A DNA stretch of 64,000 nucleotides, taken from Ceratodon purpureus. Lineage: Eukaryota; Streptophyta; Bryopsida; Pseudoditrichales; Ditrichaceae. Shown here piece after piece: positions 21,571 to 32,340 of this stretch; position 1 is the stretch's first letter, and each line of letters opens with the position of its first letter. Both the position numbers and the translations under genes were made by a program. The notes under the pieces are model-generated. The model worked only from the letters and a program-made list of their open reading frames with translations, was not told where the DNA came from and made no database searches. The stretch lies in assembly GCA_014871385.1 (NCBI GenBank), contig CM026426.1, positions 28,851,037 to 28,915,036 on the forward strand. Direction: 5' to 3'.

Positions 21571-22444
21571 AGGGCTAGTATAGGGCCCTATCTTTTAAAC
21601 ATCCTATTAGTCTAAGTGCAATGATATGGGCCATTTAACATCACCATGGGCCGTGCCACATTGGTGCCACTAGACATGGCCGTCCATGCTACTCAGCAAG
21701 ATCAAGAGATTTCCCCCTAGTTCTTTCTTCCTGCTCAAGCCCTCGACCAATGGACCGCAGCCACCGTGAAGTCAATGATTGCAACGAGTTTTCCCCCAAC
21801 CGCCACGCGACACTAGACGCCAATGTTGATAATTAACTGATTGTGACGGATGGAGTTACTTAGTGTACATGTGGACTGGATGGATGAGGATAATCTGATA
21901 TTAATGACGAAAGCTGTGGATAGAAAATGGAAGACACACTGTTAGTTCCAATTTGGAATTTGTCGTTGTTCTTGGAGAGCGTGGGATTTGGTGTTGATTG
22001 GAACGAGTTCACTCTAGAAAAGAGAATGAAGAAACTTGGCTGTGAGGTTCTGACACATTGGTGAAATTTTTTTATGGAGCAACTCACTAAGGATTGATTT
22101 GTTTAAGGGAGCACATTAAAAAGTGGTAATTTCTATTTTTGATTTAAGACTACTTACTCCCTCAATGTGCATCTAGCCAAAACAAATGCACCACTTTGAG
22201 TTACTAAACAATGCGACATCCAGAACAAGACATAAGCCACAACCACAAAATAAGAAGAAAAAGAAGGAAGCACTATAAGCAAACATTTGCGAGGAGTTTG
22301 AAACAAATGCAAAGTGATTAGTGTTCATGTCTGGAATCTAGAATATCCATTTGCAACCATGTCATTGGACAGGCAAGCAAAATAATCTCTAAAATGCAAG
22401 TCGCTTGTTGTAGCATGTGGTATCGAGCACATTCCTAGATTTAC
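21571..22444. other. no gene supported
   Basis: Short frames only. A GAYGGATG motif is shared with the 23442 LTR. The end borders the C-terminal part of gene C2. Confidence 0.4.
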
Positions 22445-24929
22445 TTAAGCAAAACTATCACCAATTGCAAACAAATCAAAAAGCACATTCTCCAACTCCA
22501 CTACGTCTTCTTTAGATAATCCGTTGTTTTGATCTACCACATGTGCATCCAACATGGCCGAGACAATTGGGTACGTTTTTTCAACCGATGGCTCCTCCAC
22601 CTTCAAATCCAGCTCCGCTGAAACCAACGCACGTTCTTCGCTGATCTTTTTATCCAAGATCTTTGGATCCAACGCGACAGCTGGAATCAACGACGCTTCT
22701 ACAGTGACAGTTGGAATAAATGACGGCTCGGAATTGTGATCCTTCGATGGTCCAAGGTTTACAGTGGTGTTCCTTGCATCCACCAACAAGGGCGTTTCAA
22801 TGTTTAGCTCCATTACTCTTGCATCCGACGAGTGGCCTCCCAAGCAAACCACTTCTAGACTCGGGTTTATCAACTACGTTGCTTCCAATGAGGGCTCTTC
22901 ACATACCTGCATGGGCTCCGTGTCAAGCTCCTTGTCACATCCAGTCTTCAATGAATTCCCCTTTTGATCCTCGGGCGTCGATGATGCTTCGACCTTCAAG
23001 ACCTTCACACCCAAAGATTCCACGTCACTCTCGGTTTTGCGGTTCCTTTTCTTCAAACCCCAATGCCGTGCACCGTATTCACTGGGCTCCATCCACCTCA
23101 GGCTCTCCATGTCCTCAATTGTCTGTGTGACAACGTAGGACTGCTCCACGGACATCAGGAACCCCTATTGAGCCATCCACCAAGGACTTGTTGTCTTCAA
23201 ATACTGTGGACACGTGTTGCCTCCAACAAGGACCAAATTCCACATGCAATGGAGATGGAACATATACCCGCAACTAAATGGGACAATACAAGTGTCGACA
23301 AAGAACATGGGCATGGCAGATCAATTTTGAATGAAGATCTTGCGATTGGTATGGGAGCTTCCAAAAAACTCCAGGAGGCTTCACTGCTGCGGTCTCCAGA
23401 ATCAGGCCATGTTCCCGATCACTGAGGTCCTTCAATGTCGCTGTTAACCGGACATCCTTCCCTCCTCTATTTCTACCTTACCCTCCAGTTTTCATCCTAA
23501 TTCTGTAGACAATCTGTCACTATAGACGGATGAAGTCTGTCGTCGTTGACGGATGAAGTCTTTCACTGTTGACGGATGATTTTTGTTAGTTTTCAGGGAG
23601 TTTAAGAGGCAGATGTAGGGTTTTCTATAATCATTCTACACTAGAGCAGGTAGAGTCAGGGAGATCAAAGAGCTGTTAGGAGAAGCGGTACCATTGTATT
23701 GGGCTGTTTTGCCTTGGTTTATACAGTTTTGGACTCTCTTTACTTGTATTTGTATGTTTTCAGTCTTGGTTTAGTTGGGTTTTGTAGGACTTTGGTGGGT
23801 TGTGAAGGCTAGGGTTTAGTAGTTAAATCCTCCCTTTACCAAAGGCCTCAAGAGCAATAATCTGTGTATCATTCTCCTCCAACTCTACCTCCAATGCGGT
23901 GATCTCTCCATCGGCAACGTCGATTTTCTTCGTCACGGCTGCCAGCTCCTGCGCGTTCTTCCGCATTTCAAGGTTGACATCCTTCCTCCCGCGGGTATTG
24001 CCTTGATCAATGTGCAACTTCCGTCTGGCATGCATTTTGCAATACGCATCTCAAAGCCGTGTGGACTCCGCATCGATCCGACCATGCTGGAGGTTCGCCC
24101 ATAACAGCTTGGCCTTCACTTTCTTGAGATCGTCACGTAGCTGCGCCTCTCCTGCATCCACCTGTCTTCGAATTTTGTCCACTTCAGCTGACCTGGAGGG
24201 CTGCAGGGTCTCCACTTTTGCAACGGCCTTTTCCATGTCAGCTGACTTGGACCCCTTCCCATGGCTCGACGGGTACGGAGAGCAGGATGGGGCCATCAAA
24301 GCTTGTACGACCCTCAACCTGGTACACGTTGCTCTCTAATCCACATGCATCTAGTTGGTCGCCGAGACAGTAATCGCGAGCTGTGGAGACACATCACATT
24401 GATTCTCCTCGTGAACTTCGGATGGTGGCTGCGATTCGAGTATCTTGAGAATCTGCTCAATCTACTCTCTGAGGAAAGGTTGGGTCAGCTTGAGTGGGTT
24501 GCGTCCAGCGTTCTTCAGGCCGTCGATAGTGACCTTCGCAGCCCACTCCGCCCAGTTGACCTTGTGGGCGTGCATAGTCTCCATGTAGACAGCGCGGAGG
24601 AATGCGGCGCTGACGCCTATGTTGTCTGGTGGGCCCCCATACACCTGGATTTAAGCGGTTAGCGCAGCGTCCTAGATCTTTTCATTCTTCGCATCGAAGA
24701 AGTGGTAACGTTTTTCTACTGATGGCCACTCCCGCTCAAAATTGACGTGATGGCGCTTCTGTTTGGTGAAGTCGCCCATCAATAAGTTGCGGTCATGGAG
24801 ATTCACCACGCGCTTGAAGAATGCCTCATCTATGTTGCATTCTAACCTCCTAGTAGGAACGGTGCGAGGGATATCAACTGACGAGCGATCGTAGTTGAGA
24901 ACCTTGCGAGGTTGAAGGGCGCTTCCCAT
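22445..24929 (-). pseudogene. gene C copy 2, interrupted by an LTR
   Basis: The N-terminal part (24929 downward) reads FFKRVVNLHDR...KRYHFFDAKNEK, then VYGGPPDN...FLRAVY, VNWAEWAAKV and NPLKLTQP, all matching C1 block by block. Two coiled-coil pieces follow (24317-24051 and 24035-23842). The LTR at 23442-23841 splits the gene. Beyond it, about 23441-23160 encodes a decayed RING-like finger (CIVPFSCGYMFHLHC, then GGNTCPQ in shifted frames). A long acidic tail runs 23155-22445. At least four stops (for example near 24672 and 24660) show it is not functional. The acidic tail differs from C1's basic, Pro-rich tail. Confidence 0.65.
23442..23841 (+). mobile_element. solo LTR inside gene C2
   Basis: A 400-bp unit starts TGTTAACCGG and ends CCCTTTACCA, with canonical TG...CA ends. 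It matches, in reverse complement, the LTR at 37579-38012. Internal GACGGATGA repeats are shared. The flanking bases (GTCGC left, AAGGC right) do not form a target duplication, so the insertion was followed by deletion or recombination. Confidence 0.75.
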
Positions 24930-25679
24930 TGACTTGCATGGACTTTGATATTTGAAGGACTGCCGCCGACACTATTGCTCACGTTTGCAGCCCTCTTTGC
25001 ACCTCGTGGACCCATCTCCAACTTTTCTTCGCAATGTCTTGAGCTCCAACACTTCGAACCTCAAACACTCAAACACTCTCTAACACTGTCAACTCCAACA
25101 CTGAGCCAGCAACCTCACATGGAGTCAAGGAAAACTCACTCTACGACTCAACTCTACGTAGTTGGCTCCAACAATAGACAGGATGCTCTACAACAACGGC
25201 TCAAAATTGTTGCGATTTCCAAAACCTGGGATACTGAAAGGAAGTTCCACAACGATGACGATTTTTTAGGCGGATGGAGTTAGTTTGACGGCATGATGTA
25301 CAAAATTCAAGGTGATGCGATGCCTAGGAGTCTCAGATGATGAGTATTCAGTAAATACTCAGTATATGGAGTCTACAGCCTAAGGAGTCACTGATTGTAC
25401 ATCCAATGGTTAGGCGGCATTTGATGCGACTTCCATGATGTTAGCTCATGAAGGAGGGGATACATGGTTAGGTGAGAAGAATGAGAAATCAATCCTCGCG
25501 CTCGATACCCGAGAGAGATACTCAGGTTGATACCCGAGTCGAGGCGAGATGCAAGTTGATACTTGTTTCTGATAATGTGGTGATATGAATTGGTGATACT
25601 TGTTTTTCGATTGTTGATACCTGCTCGACCATGGTTGTAAAATAAAATTAAAAAGAAAGGTATATTTATTTTTAAATTT
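24930..25679. other. 5' flank of C2; no gene supported
   Basis: No recognisable coding sequence. Short repeats of ACTCAACTCT, and ATACTTGTTTYT with CTGCTCGAC near 25560-25640. Confidence 0.4.
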
Positions 25680-26158
25680 CTAAATTTTTTAGGTAAAATA
25701 AAAGTGAGAGAGAAGGATGGTTAGAGAAAAAAAAGAAAGAGGGGAGGGAGAGGGAGTGGGAATGAAGAAGAGAATAAAAAAAGAAGAGGGAAATAAGAAA
25801 AAATAAATAAGAAGAAGGTGAAAGATGCAGCGAAACAAAATTAAAAAATAAATAAATACAATAAATAAAAAGAAGTAAACAAGAAAAGAAGTAAAATAAA
25901 AAAAGGAATTAAAATAAACAAAAAGAAGTGAAAAAAAGAAGAAGTAATGTAAAAAGAAGGAAAATACAACAAAAAAAGTAAAATAAAAAAAAAAATAAGG
26001 CATGGATAGAGAGAAAATAGATGAAGGAGAGGGAGAGGGAGAGGAGGGGGGAGAGGGAGAGGGAGAGTGAAAGAAAAGAAAAAGAAGGGGGAAATAAAGA
26101 AAAGGACATAAGACAAAGGAGAAAGATAGAGGGAAAAAAGAGAAATTAAAACAAAATT

Positions 26159-26234
<76 letters not shown>

Positions 26235-26350
26235 TAAAAAAAAGTACTCCAAAAGTGAGAGAGATGGATGGATAGAGGGAAAACAGATGAAGGGGATGGG
26301 GAATAAGAAAGAGAAGGGGAGGGAGAGGGAAAGAAAAAAAGAAAGAAGGA
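25680..26350. repeat. purine-rich low-complexity DNA with a long (TA)n microsatellite
   Basis: GAGAGGGAGAGGGA and AAATAAATAAA runs flank an uninterrupted TA run at about 26163-26230 (some 33 repeats). The Phe/Leu/Ser-rich - strand frames here are artefacts. Confidence 0.85.
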
Positions 26351-26374
26351 CGAAATCTTCTAATCACATTGGAC

Positions 26375-27023
26375 AATTCATAGTAGTATTGAGGTAAGTC
26401 CATTCTATATTTTATATGGTCAAGAATGTAGAACTCCTATAACACTCTCTACTCCTACTACTAGATTTGAAAGCATTAATGAAATGATTAAGGAAATGAA
26501 TGAAATTAGAGGGTTGGCAAAGTTGGCTATGAAGAGTGCTCATGATAAAGCTAAACACTATGCTGATAGAAAAAGAATCTTTCGTGAATTTGAAGTGGGT
26601 GATAAAATATTTTTGAAGGTAGCTCCAAAAAGATCTGGACTCAAGCTTGGTAAGTCAAGGAAGTTATCACCTCGGTTTTGTGGTCCTTTTGAAATTATTG
26701 AGAGAATAGGACAAGTTGCTTATAAACTGAGGTTGCCTGAGGATTGGCAGATACATGATGTATTTCATGTGAGTTTGTTGAGGAAGTATGTATCTGATCC
26801 TAGTCATGTTTTGCCTGATCTTCCAAAAACTGCTCCTGAGGGAGAACTACTTGCTCAACCTAAGAAGATTTTGAAGGTGAAGAATCAACATCTGAGGAAT
26901 AAGACATTCCGTAGATTCTATGTGAAGTGGAAAGATTACCCGGAAGAAGAAGCTTCTTGGGAGAGAGAAGTTGATTTTAGAAGGGATTATCCTGACTTTG
27001 TCATTGAGGACAATGACTTTTAA
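26375..27023 (+). mobile_element. Ty3/Gypsy chromovirus: integrase C-terminus with chromodomain
   Basis: The frame reads IHSSIEVSPFYILYGQECRT (end of integrase core; stops in this part), then MIKEMNEIRGLAKLAMKSAH, VGDKIFLKV, LSPRFCGPFEIIERIG, YKLRLPEDW-IHDVFHVSLL, and a chromodomain FYVKWKDYPEEEASWERE. The order IN tail, GPY/F block, chromodomain is typical of chromoviruses. The 5' part of the element is missing. GAAATCTTCTAATCACATTG at 26352 also occurs inside the 3' LTR at 27071, marking a deletion junction. The sequence from 26484 is open to its stop at 27021-27023. Confidence 0.85.
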
Positions 27024-27753
27024 TGGAAGGGGAGGATTGTAAGGTAACTTACATTGATAGATGGATGAATGAAATCTTCTAATCACATTGGACAGTGTGT
27101 AAGCAGAGGATGAAAGGAGTCAGACAACTCCCAGTTGAGAATGGATGGACCGGAGTCAGACAACTCCAGATTGAGAACATGTGCACTGGAGTTAGACAGC
27201 TCAAGATGAGGTACACTAGAATTAGACTACTGATAGTAGTGAATTAGCTTTACTCTAAATATAGGAGTAAAGATAGTGGTGAATTATCTTTACTCTAGAT
27301 ATAGGAGTAAAGATCTAGAAGAGTCTCTGAGTTAAAGAGATAGAAGGATCTACAATGATCTATGGATTATCTTTACTCCAGATATAGGAGTAAAGAAGAT
27401 GGAAAGATCTAGAAGAGTCTCTAAGTTGAAGAGATAGAAGAACCTAGAAGGATTTGTGGATTACCTTTACTCCAGATATAGGAGTAAAGGAGATAGAATG
27501 ATCTATGAATAGGCTAGACTCTGGGACATAGCCTAAGATAGACTGTAGTTCCTTTTGGGAAGGAACTCATATATAAAGGCTCGGGGGTGAGATGGTGAGA
27601 CACTTCTCTAGTGAACACTTCTCTATGGTTGGGTGGTGAGCCTTCAGTCAATATATTTTGATCTTTGTAGTTTTATTGAGTTTTTATCTTTTCCTTGTCT
27701 TATTTGTCTTTTTGTTGAGAGTTGGTGGCAAACCTGTTGGGAGGTTTGTTACA
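27024..27753 (+). mobile_element. polypurine tract and 3' LTR of the chromovirus
   Basis: GGAAGGGGAGGA (about 27025-27036) is a polypurine tract immediately after the pol stop. The LTR runs 27038-27753, beginning TGTAAGG and ending GTTTGTTACA, so the ends are TGTAA...TTACA. A TATATAAAGG box lies near 27571. Four or more CTTTACTC-N-TATAGGAGTAAAG stem-loops lie at 27246-27490. The fifth partner LTR is absent. Confidence 0.8.
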
Positions 27754-27779
27754 AGTGGGAATGAAGAAAATGGAAATAA

Positions 27780-29250
27780 TGAATATCAAGAGAAATTTAA
27801 AAAAAAAAATTGAACGAAAATGATAGGTTGGAGAAGAGAATGAGAAGAATGATAAAAGACACAAGATAAAGTGAGGGGAGGTAAAAGGATGAGGGGATAA
27901 AAAATACGAACGAATTAAAGAGAGATGAAGGCAATGAGTAAAAAAAAAACAGATAAATAGTGAGGAGAGTGAATGAACAAAATATAATAAAATAAAACAC
28001 ATGAAGGGATGAAGGAGAGATAATGGAAATGAAGTAAAAATAATAAAAAAGAACAAATATAGAATGAAGGAAGTGAAGTAAGAAAATAAAATAAACTATA
28101 GAAATATGTAGGTGATAAAGAGGGATGAAGGCATAGAAGTAAATGACGGCAATGAAGGCATAGGGTTTAGTGTTTAGGGTTTTGGTTTTAGGGGTAAGAG
28201 GTGATAAAGAGAGATGAAGGCAATGAAGTGAAGATAAAAAAATAAACCAATAAAGAATGAGGGCAGTGAAGTAAAAATATAAAAAAATAAAATAAAGAAA
28301 TATGAAAGTGTTAAAGAGAAATGAAGGCAAATGAAGTAAAAAAAATAAAAAAGAACAAATAAAGAGTAAGAGAAGTGAAGCAAAAAAAAAAAAAAAAAAA
28401 ATTAAAATAATATATGAAGGTGTTATGGAGAGATGGAGGCCAACAAGGGAATAAAAAAAGCAAATAAAGAATGAAGATGGGAATAAAGAGAGATATGAAG
28501 GGGAATAAAGAGAGATATGAAGGGAAATAAAGAGATGAAGGCAATAAAATTAAAGAAATTAAGGCAATAAGAATAAAAGAATAATCTAATAAAGAATGAG
28601 GGAAGTGAAGTAAAAAAATAAAATAAATTAATGAAATATGAAGGGATGAAAGGGAGATGAAGGCAATAAAATTAAAAATATTAAAATAAAGAATGACGAA
28701 AGAAATAAAGGAAACCAATAAATTAATATAAATTAAAATAGGAATGATAAAGGAGATAGAAAACCAAAAAATTAAGGAGCTTAACAGAAGAAAGGAGTGA
28801 CAAAAAAACGACGAAGCAAAAATGAAAGACTGCAATAAAGAAACATGAAGGGAATAATCTAAAGTATAAAAGTAAATAAAGTATGTTCTGTAATGTAATA
28901 TCTCCAATTGGCATGAATTAAAATATTTTTTATGGCTATGCGTCCTTTTTTTAATTCTTTGTTTTTTAATATCCTGCCGATTCCACGTTATGAAGAAGAA
29001 TGTTAAAAACAAATAAGCCAATAAACATGAAATAACAAATAGTAGAAAAGCCAAATTAAAAAGCAGGCATGAGCAAAGCTAAAAAAGAAGGGACAAAAAA
29101 AAGTGAATTAATTGGATGTCATAAAATGTGATAGGAGTAGTGAGGGAAGTATAACTGACGTAGAAAAGCAAAAATAGAAAAGCAAAAATAGAAATTCCAT
29201 GAATTTAGAGTGAGGTGAAAAAATAAATGAATTAAAAATAGTAGGATATG
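27780..29250. repeat. A/G-rich degenerate minisatellite
   Basis: Loosely repeated GATGAAGGCAATGAAGTAAA and AAAATAAAATAAAG units for nearly 1.5 kb. Apparent - strand reading frames of up to 247 residues are Phe/Ser/Leu/Ile strings from this composition. Confidence 0.8.
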
Positions 29251-29289
29251 AATTGCAAAAATGTGAAGAGAAGCAACAGTTCCTTGATG

Positions 29290-29600
29290 TTACACATCGT
29301 GATTAAAAGATTCTCTCATAGCACTATCCCTTTTGCAACAATTTTTATTCTTCTTTCTACATTTTCTCGTGTTTCTAAGTGATCTCTGGTTGATGAATAA
29401 GCTTTGAATGTTTGCCAAAGCTCTACTGAGAAGTCGCAAAAAGAAATAGGCTTCACTTTGTTTAGTGTCAGAAGGACGATCACATTCAAACGCAAGTTTG
29501 CTCCTTCCCTCACTTCCCAAGTATTATAGCAGAATCCCACACCAACAAGATATTGCTGACCAAAGATCTTGGAGAATTTAGAAAAACTAGTGCATATGCA
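29290..29600 (-). pseudogene. short unidentified coding fragment
   Basis: A - strand frame reads IFGQQYLVGVGFCYNTWEV, REGANLRLNVIVLLTLNKV, SFCDFSVELWQTF and HLETRENVERRIKIV, then continues after one stop with ENLLITMCNIKEL. Unlike its surroundings it has balanced protein composition. It may be an exon or transposon fragment. Family not recognised. Confidence 0.35.
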
Positions 29601-30479
29601 ACCGAAATAGAATATGATTTAAAGAAAGAAGAATAAGTGCACGGGTTAAGATGAAATTAATAGAAAATTAAAAACCAAAATAAAAAAAATAATAATAAAC
29701 ATAAAAAAAGAAAACATATAAAGAACATATATAAAAATGATTTGAAAAACATATACTAAATATAAGATTCCTCATATATATATATATATATTATATTATA
29801 TTAAATTCCATTTATATAATAAAATATTTAAAATCGAGTACATAAAGAAAAATATACATAACGATAAAATAGAAAAATAAAAGACTAATTCGTTCACGTA
29901 TTCATGAAAATATTCAATCGTGGTTTATGGTAGAAGATGATTCCGTAGATATTTAGCATATTCGTATAGATATAAAACGAGTTAATGAAACGTGTAGATA
30001 TAAAAGAGTTAATGAAACGATGAATCTTGGAAATCACAATGTTTGGAGCAATATTTCGTTAATATATAATATTTTTATAAATTCAAAATATAGCTATAAA
30101 AATTAAAGAGAAATAACCGTTTGAATATTAAGTTTGAATATTGCAATAAGTCAAGCATACTAAATTGTAGTAAGCAAATAGTTTAATGTGATAAACTACT
30201 GTCATAATTTCTTGTAGTTGACACCGGTGGTAGTGGAGCCTCCTCTTGGTAGCGACACGCAGTAGCCTGGGACACTGTACCTCCATGTCACGGAAATCAG
30301 TGTACCCTCTTTGCATCATGCAAATACACTACTCCTCCACCATCAACCAGACTCCGTTATCACTTATATCAATGGCTCCGAAGTACCTCTGTACACACCA
30401 GTGCGGTGGCGACCTTGTGAACAATACATTTCTTTCTTGCAGCTCCTTCTGGCATCTTGCGCTCACGGTTCTTCCCAAG
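29601..30479. other. AT-rich flank, no gene supported up to gene A2
   Basis: AT-rich to about 30190, with a short TATATA run at 29776-29795. From 30220 the sequence becomes more balanced and probably holds the 5' region of A2. No GGCAACAC motif is seen here. Confidence 0.4.
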
Positions 30480-31800
30480 ATGCGCTCACAACGCAGACCC
30501 CGCGACATTGTCCAGTCCATCATGATTTACAACCATGTAGACGAGAACGACTGATGGATAAGCCTGAAGTTGAAGAGGGGTTCTTAGGTGAATTTGCAAG
30601 CAACGAGGCGCGGTCCATGGGGAGTTTTGGATGCCAATCTTGGCGGTGATGGCGCTAGAATGAGGAGCGCCTAGAAGGCTTGTGCAATAGATTTCTGTTT
30701 CAATCTTGGCGTCTCCTCAGGTACAAATACAGTAAAGCCAGTTGTGGACTCGATTCTAGTGAGACACGCTTATAGTAGAGGCGACATCAGTGTGGAACCA
30801 AGACAAGTCCCTTTGCTCGGTCCTTGCAACTGTAAGTCCCCATGCTTCTTAGTTCCTTCCCGCAGTCTTTTACTTCAAGTTCATTTCAGTTCAGACTAAA
30901 CAGTTTTGATGCTAGTTCTAACCAGACCGATCTGATTGTATATCTTCTACCTCTATAATTTTCGCAGATCTGTATCTCTCGTTGTTTGAGGATTGGGTGG
31001 ATCCACGGTCTATTTTAATTGTCATATGGGTGACACACGCTCAGATTGGTGAGGACTAGAAAGGAGCTCGCACCCACCAAGAGCTCCGGGATGTTGGTAT
31101 TTTTTTCTACAACCACAACTATGTGCCGCCAACGCCAGGCCAACTTTACGGCGAGTTGGAGTGTGTCCCTTTGCATGGTTTGGATGATCTTGCTTGGAGT
31201 TTGCCTGACATGGTGACTTCACAGGCGTTTAGAGCCAAGCTGCGTCCCGACTTTCAACGAGTCACAAAGGCAACAACAGGGTCCAAGATGGGGCACATCC
31301 AATGGTTCGTTCCAACCCACGTGTTCATCAACATGTTTGCTTTATTCAACAACATGAGGAGGACACCAATGTTGTTTAAGGTTATTGATCAAGAAGACTT
31401 TCTATTTGACAGTATTTGGATCCTGGTTCGGATGAGAAGATACATTCTAGCCGCGACATCATCAAGTGCAAAGTGATCCGCTTCAGCGTCCACTTCAAAT
31501 ACCACCTTGGAAGACAGACGATGTATGCGATTTTCAATATGAGTGACTAAAGCTTCTGTCTGACGGCATGAGGTGAGAATCTATCGACCTAGTAGTCGAC
31601 GAGCAGTTGGTCTAGGTTGCATGCGGGAGGGACGATTAGTCTGTGGGTCGTTTTGAAGTAGGCGCAACTTGGCCGCTAACTATATTCGTCAAGAAATTTA
31701 GATAGGCTTTGGGTATGAAGCTTTGGGTGACGATTTCAAGTTTTGGATCCAAGAACCTGATAAACCGCTCGTGAAGGTGAGAAGAACAATGCCTCTTACC
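30480..31800 (+). pseudogene. gene A copy 2
   Basis: Start Met at 30480 (MRSQRRPRDIVQS) aligns with A3's MARWPKSLVQS. Exon 1 has stops and frame slips but keeps VDSILVRHAY. The intron has donor GTAAGT at about 30832 and acceptor CGCAG at about 30968; spliced it reads LFEDWVDP, the same site and phase as in A1. Exon 2 includes YVPPTPGQLYGELE-like sequence, SQAFRAKLRPDF, WFVPTHVFINMF and DIIKCKV. Past 31476 it decays but still shows YHLGRQTMYAIF, VGRFEVGATWPL and DDFKFWIQEPDKPLVKV, matching A1's end. It converges on gene B2 with about 500 bases between. Confidence 0.6.
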
Positions 31801-32340
31801 TTTTGGATTCAAAGGTCGATGTTTCTGGCCTTACCGTCATCTTCTTTCCTTCTTGTTGCACATAGCTCGGGCTACACTCCATCTAATTGCATGATGTCTG
31901 CAGGTGAATAGGAGGCAGTAGAAGGATATTGTCTGCGGATCCGTAATGGAGCCTTCAATCTTGATCGTCACATTGGCTCCGCAGTAGGGATAGTCGGTTT
32001 GTTTCCCACATGAGTCAGTTATCCATTCTAGATTGGTGAAGCCATAGTGTAACCATTTGTTGTTCAACGCCAACTTTTCTCGTACAATGGCAAGTTCATG
32101 TAGTAAAGTTCTCCATGTGTCTATTTCACCGTCAATTTGCCATTCTGCGTCTCTTACATGCTTGCAATATAAGAGGGGTTTATGTATATACAGAATTAAC
32201 AATAAAAAAATATTATTTTAAATGAACCAATAAAATATTCCCAAAATCATTATTATAAAATAATGCTAGAACAAGTTTCATGAAGCTATGAGGTTATGTC
32301 TTCTTCTGGAAGTTCCCAAATACTAGAGCAGGATCTCGTC

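Noticed and set aside
28311..29054. Long - strand open frame of 247 residues
   Set aside because: Phe/Leu/Ser/Ile string produced by A/G-rich repeat DNA; the same happens at 25689-26116 and 27700-28330.
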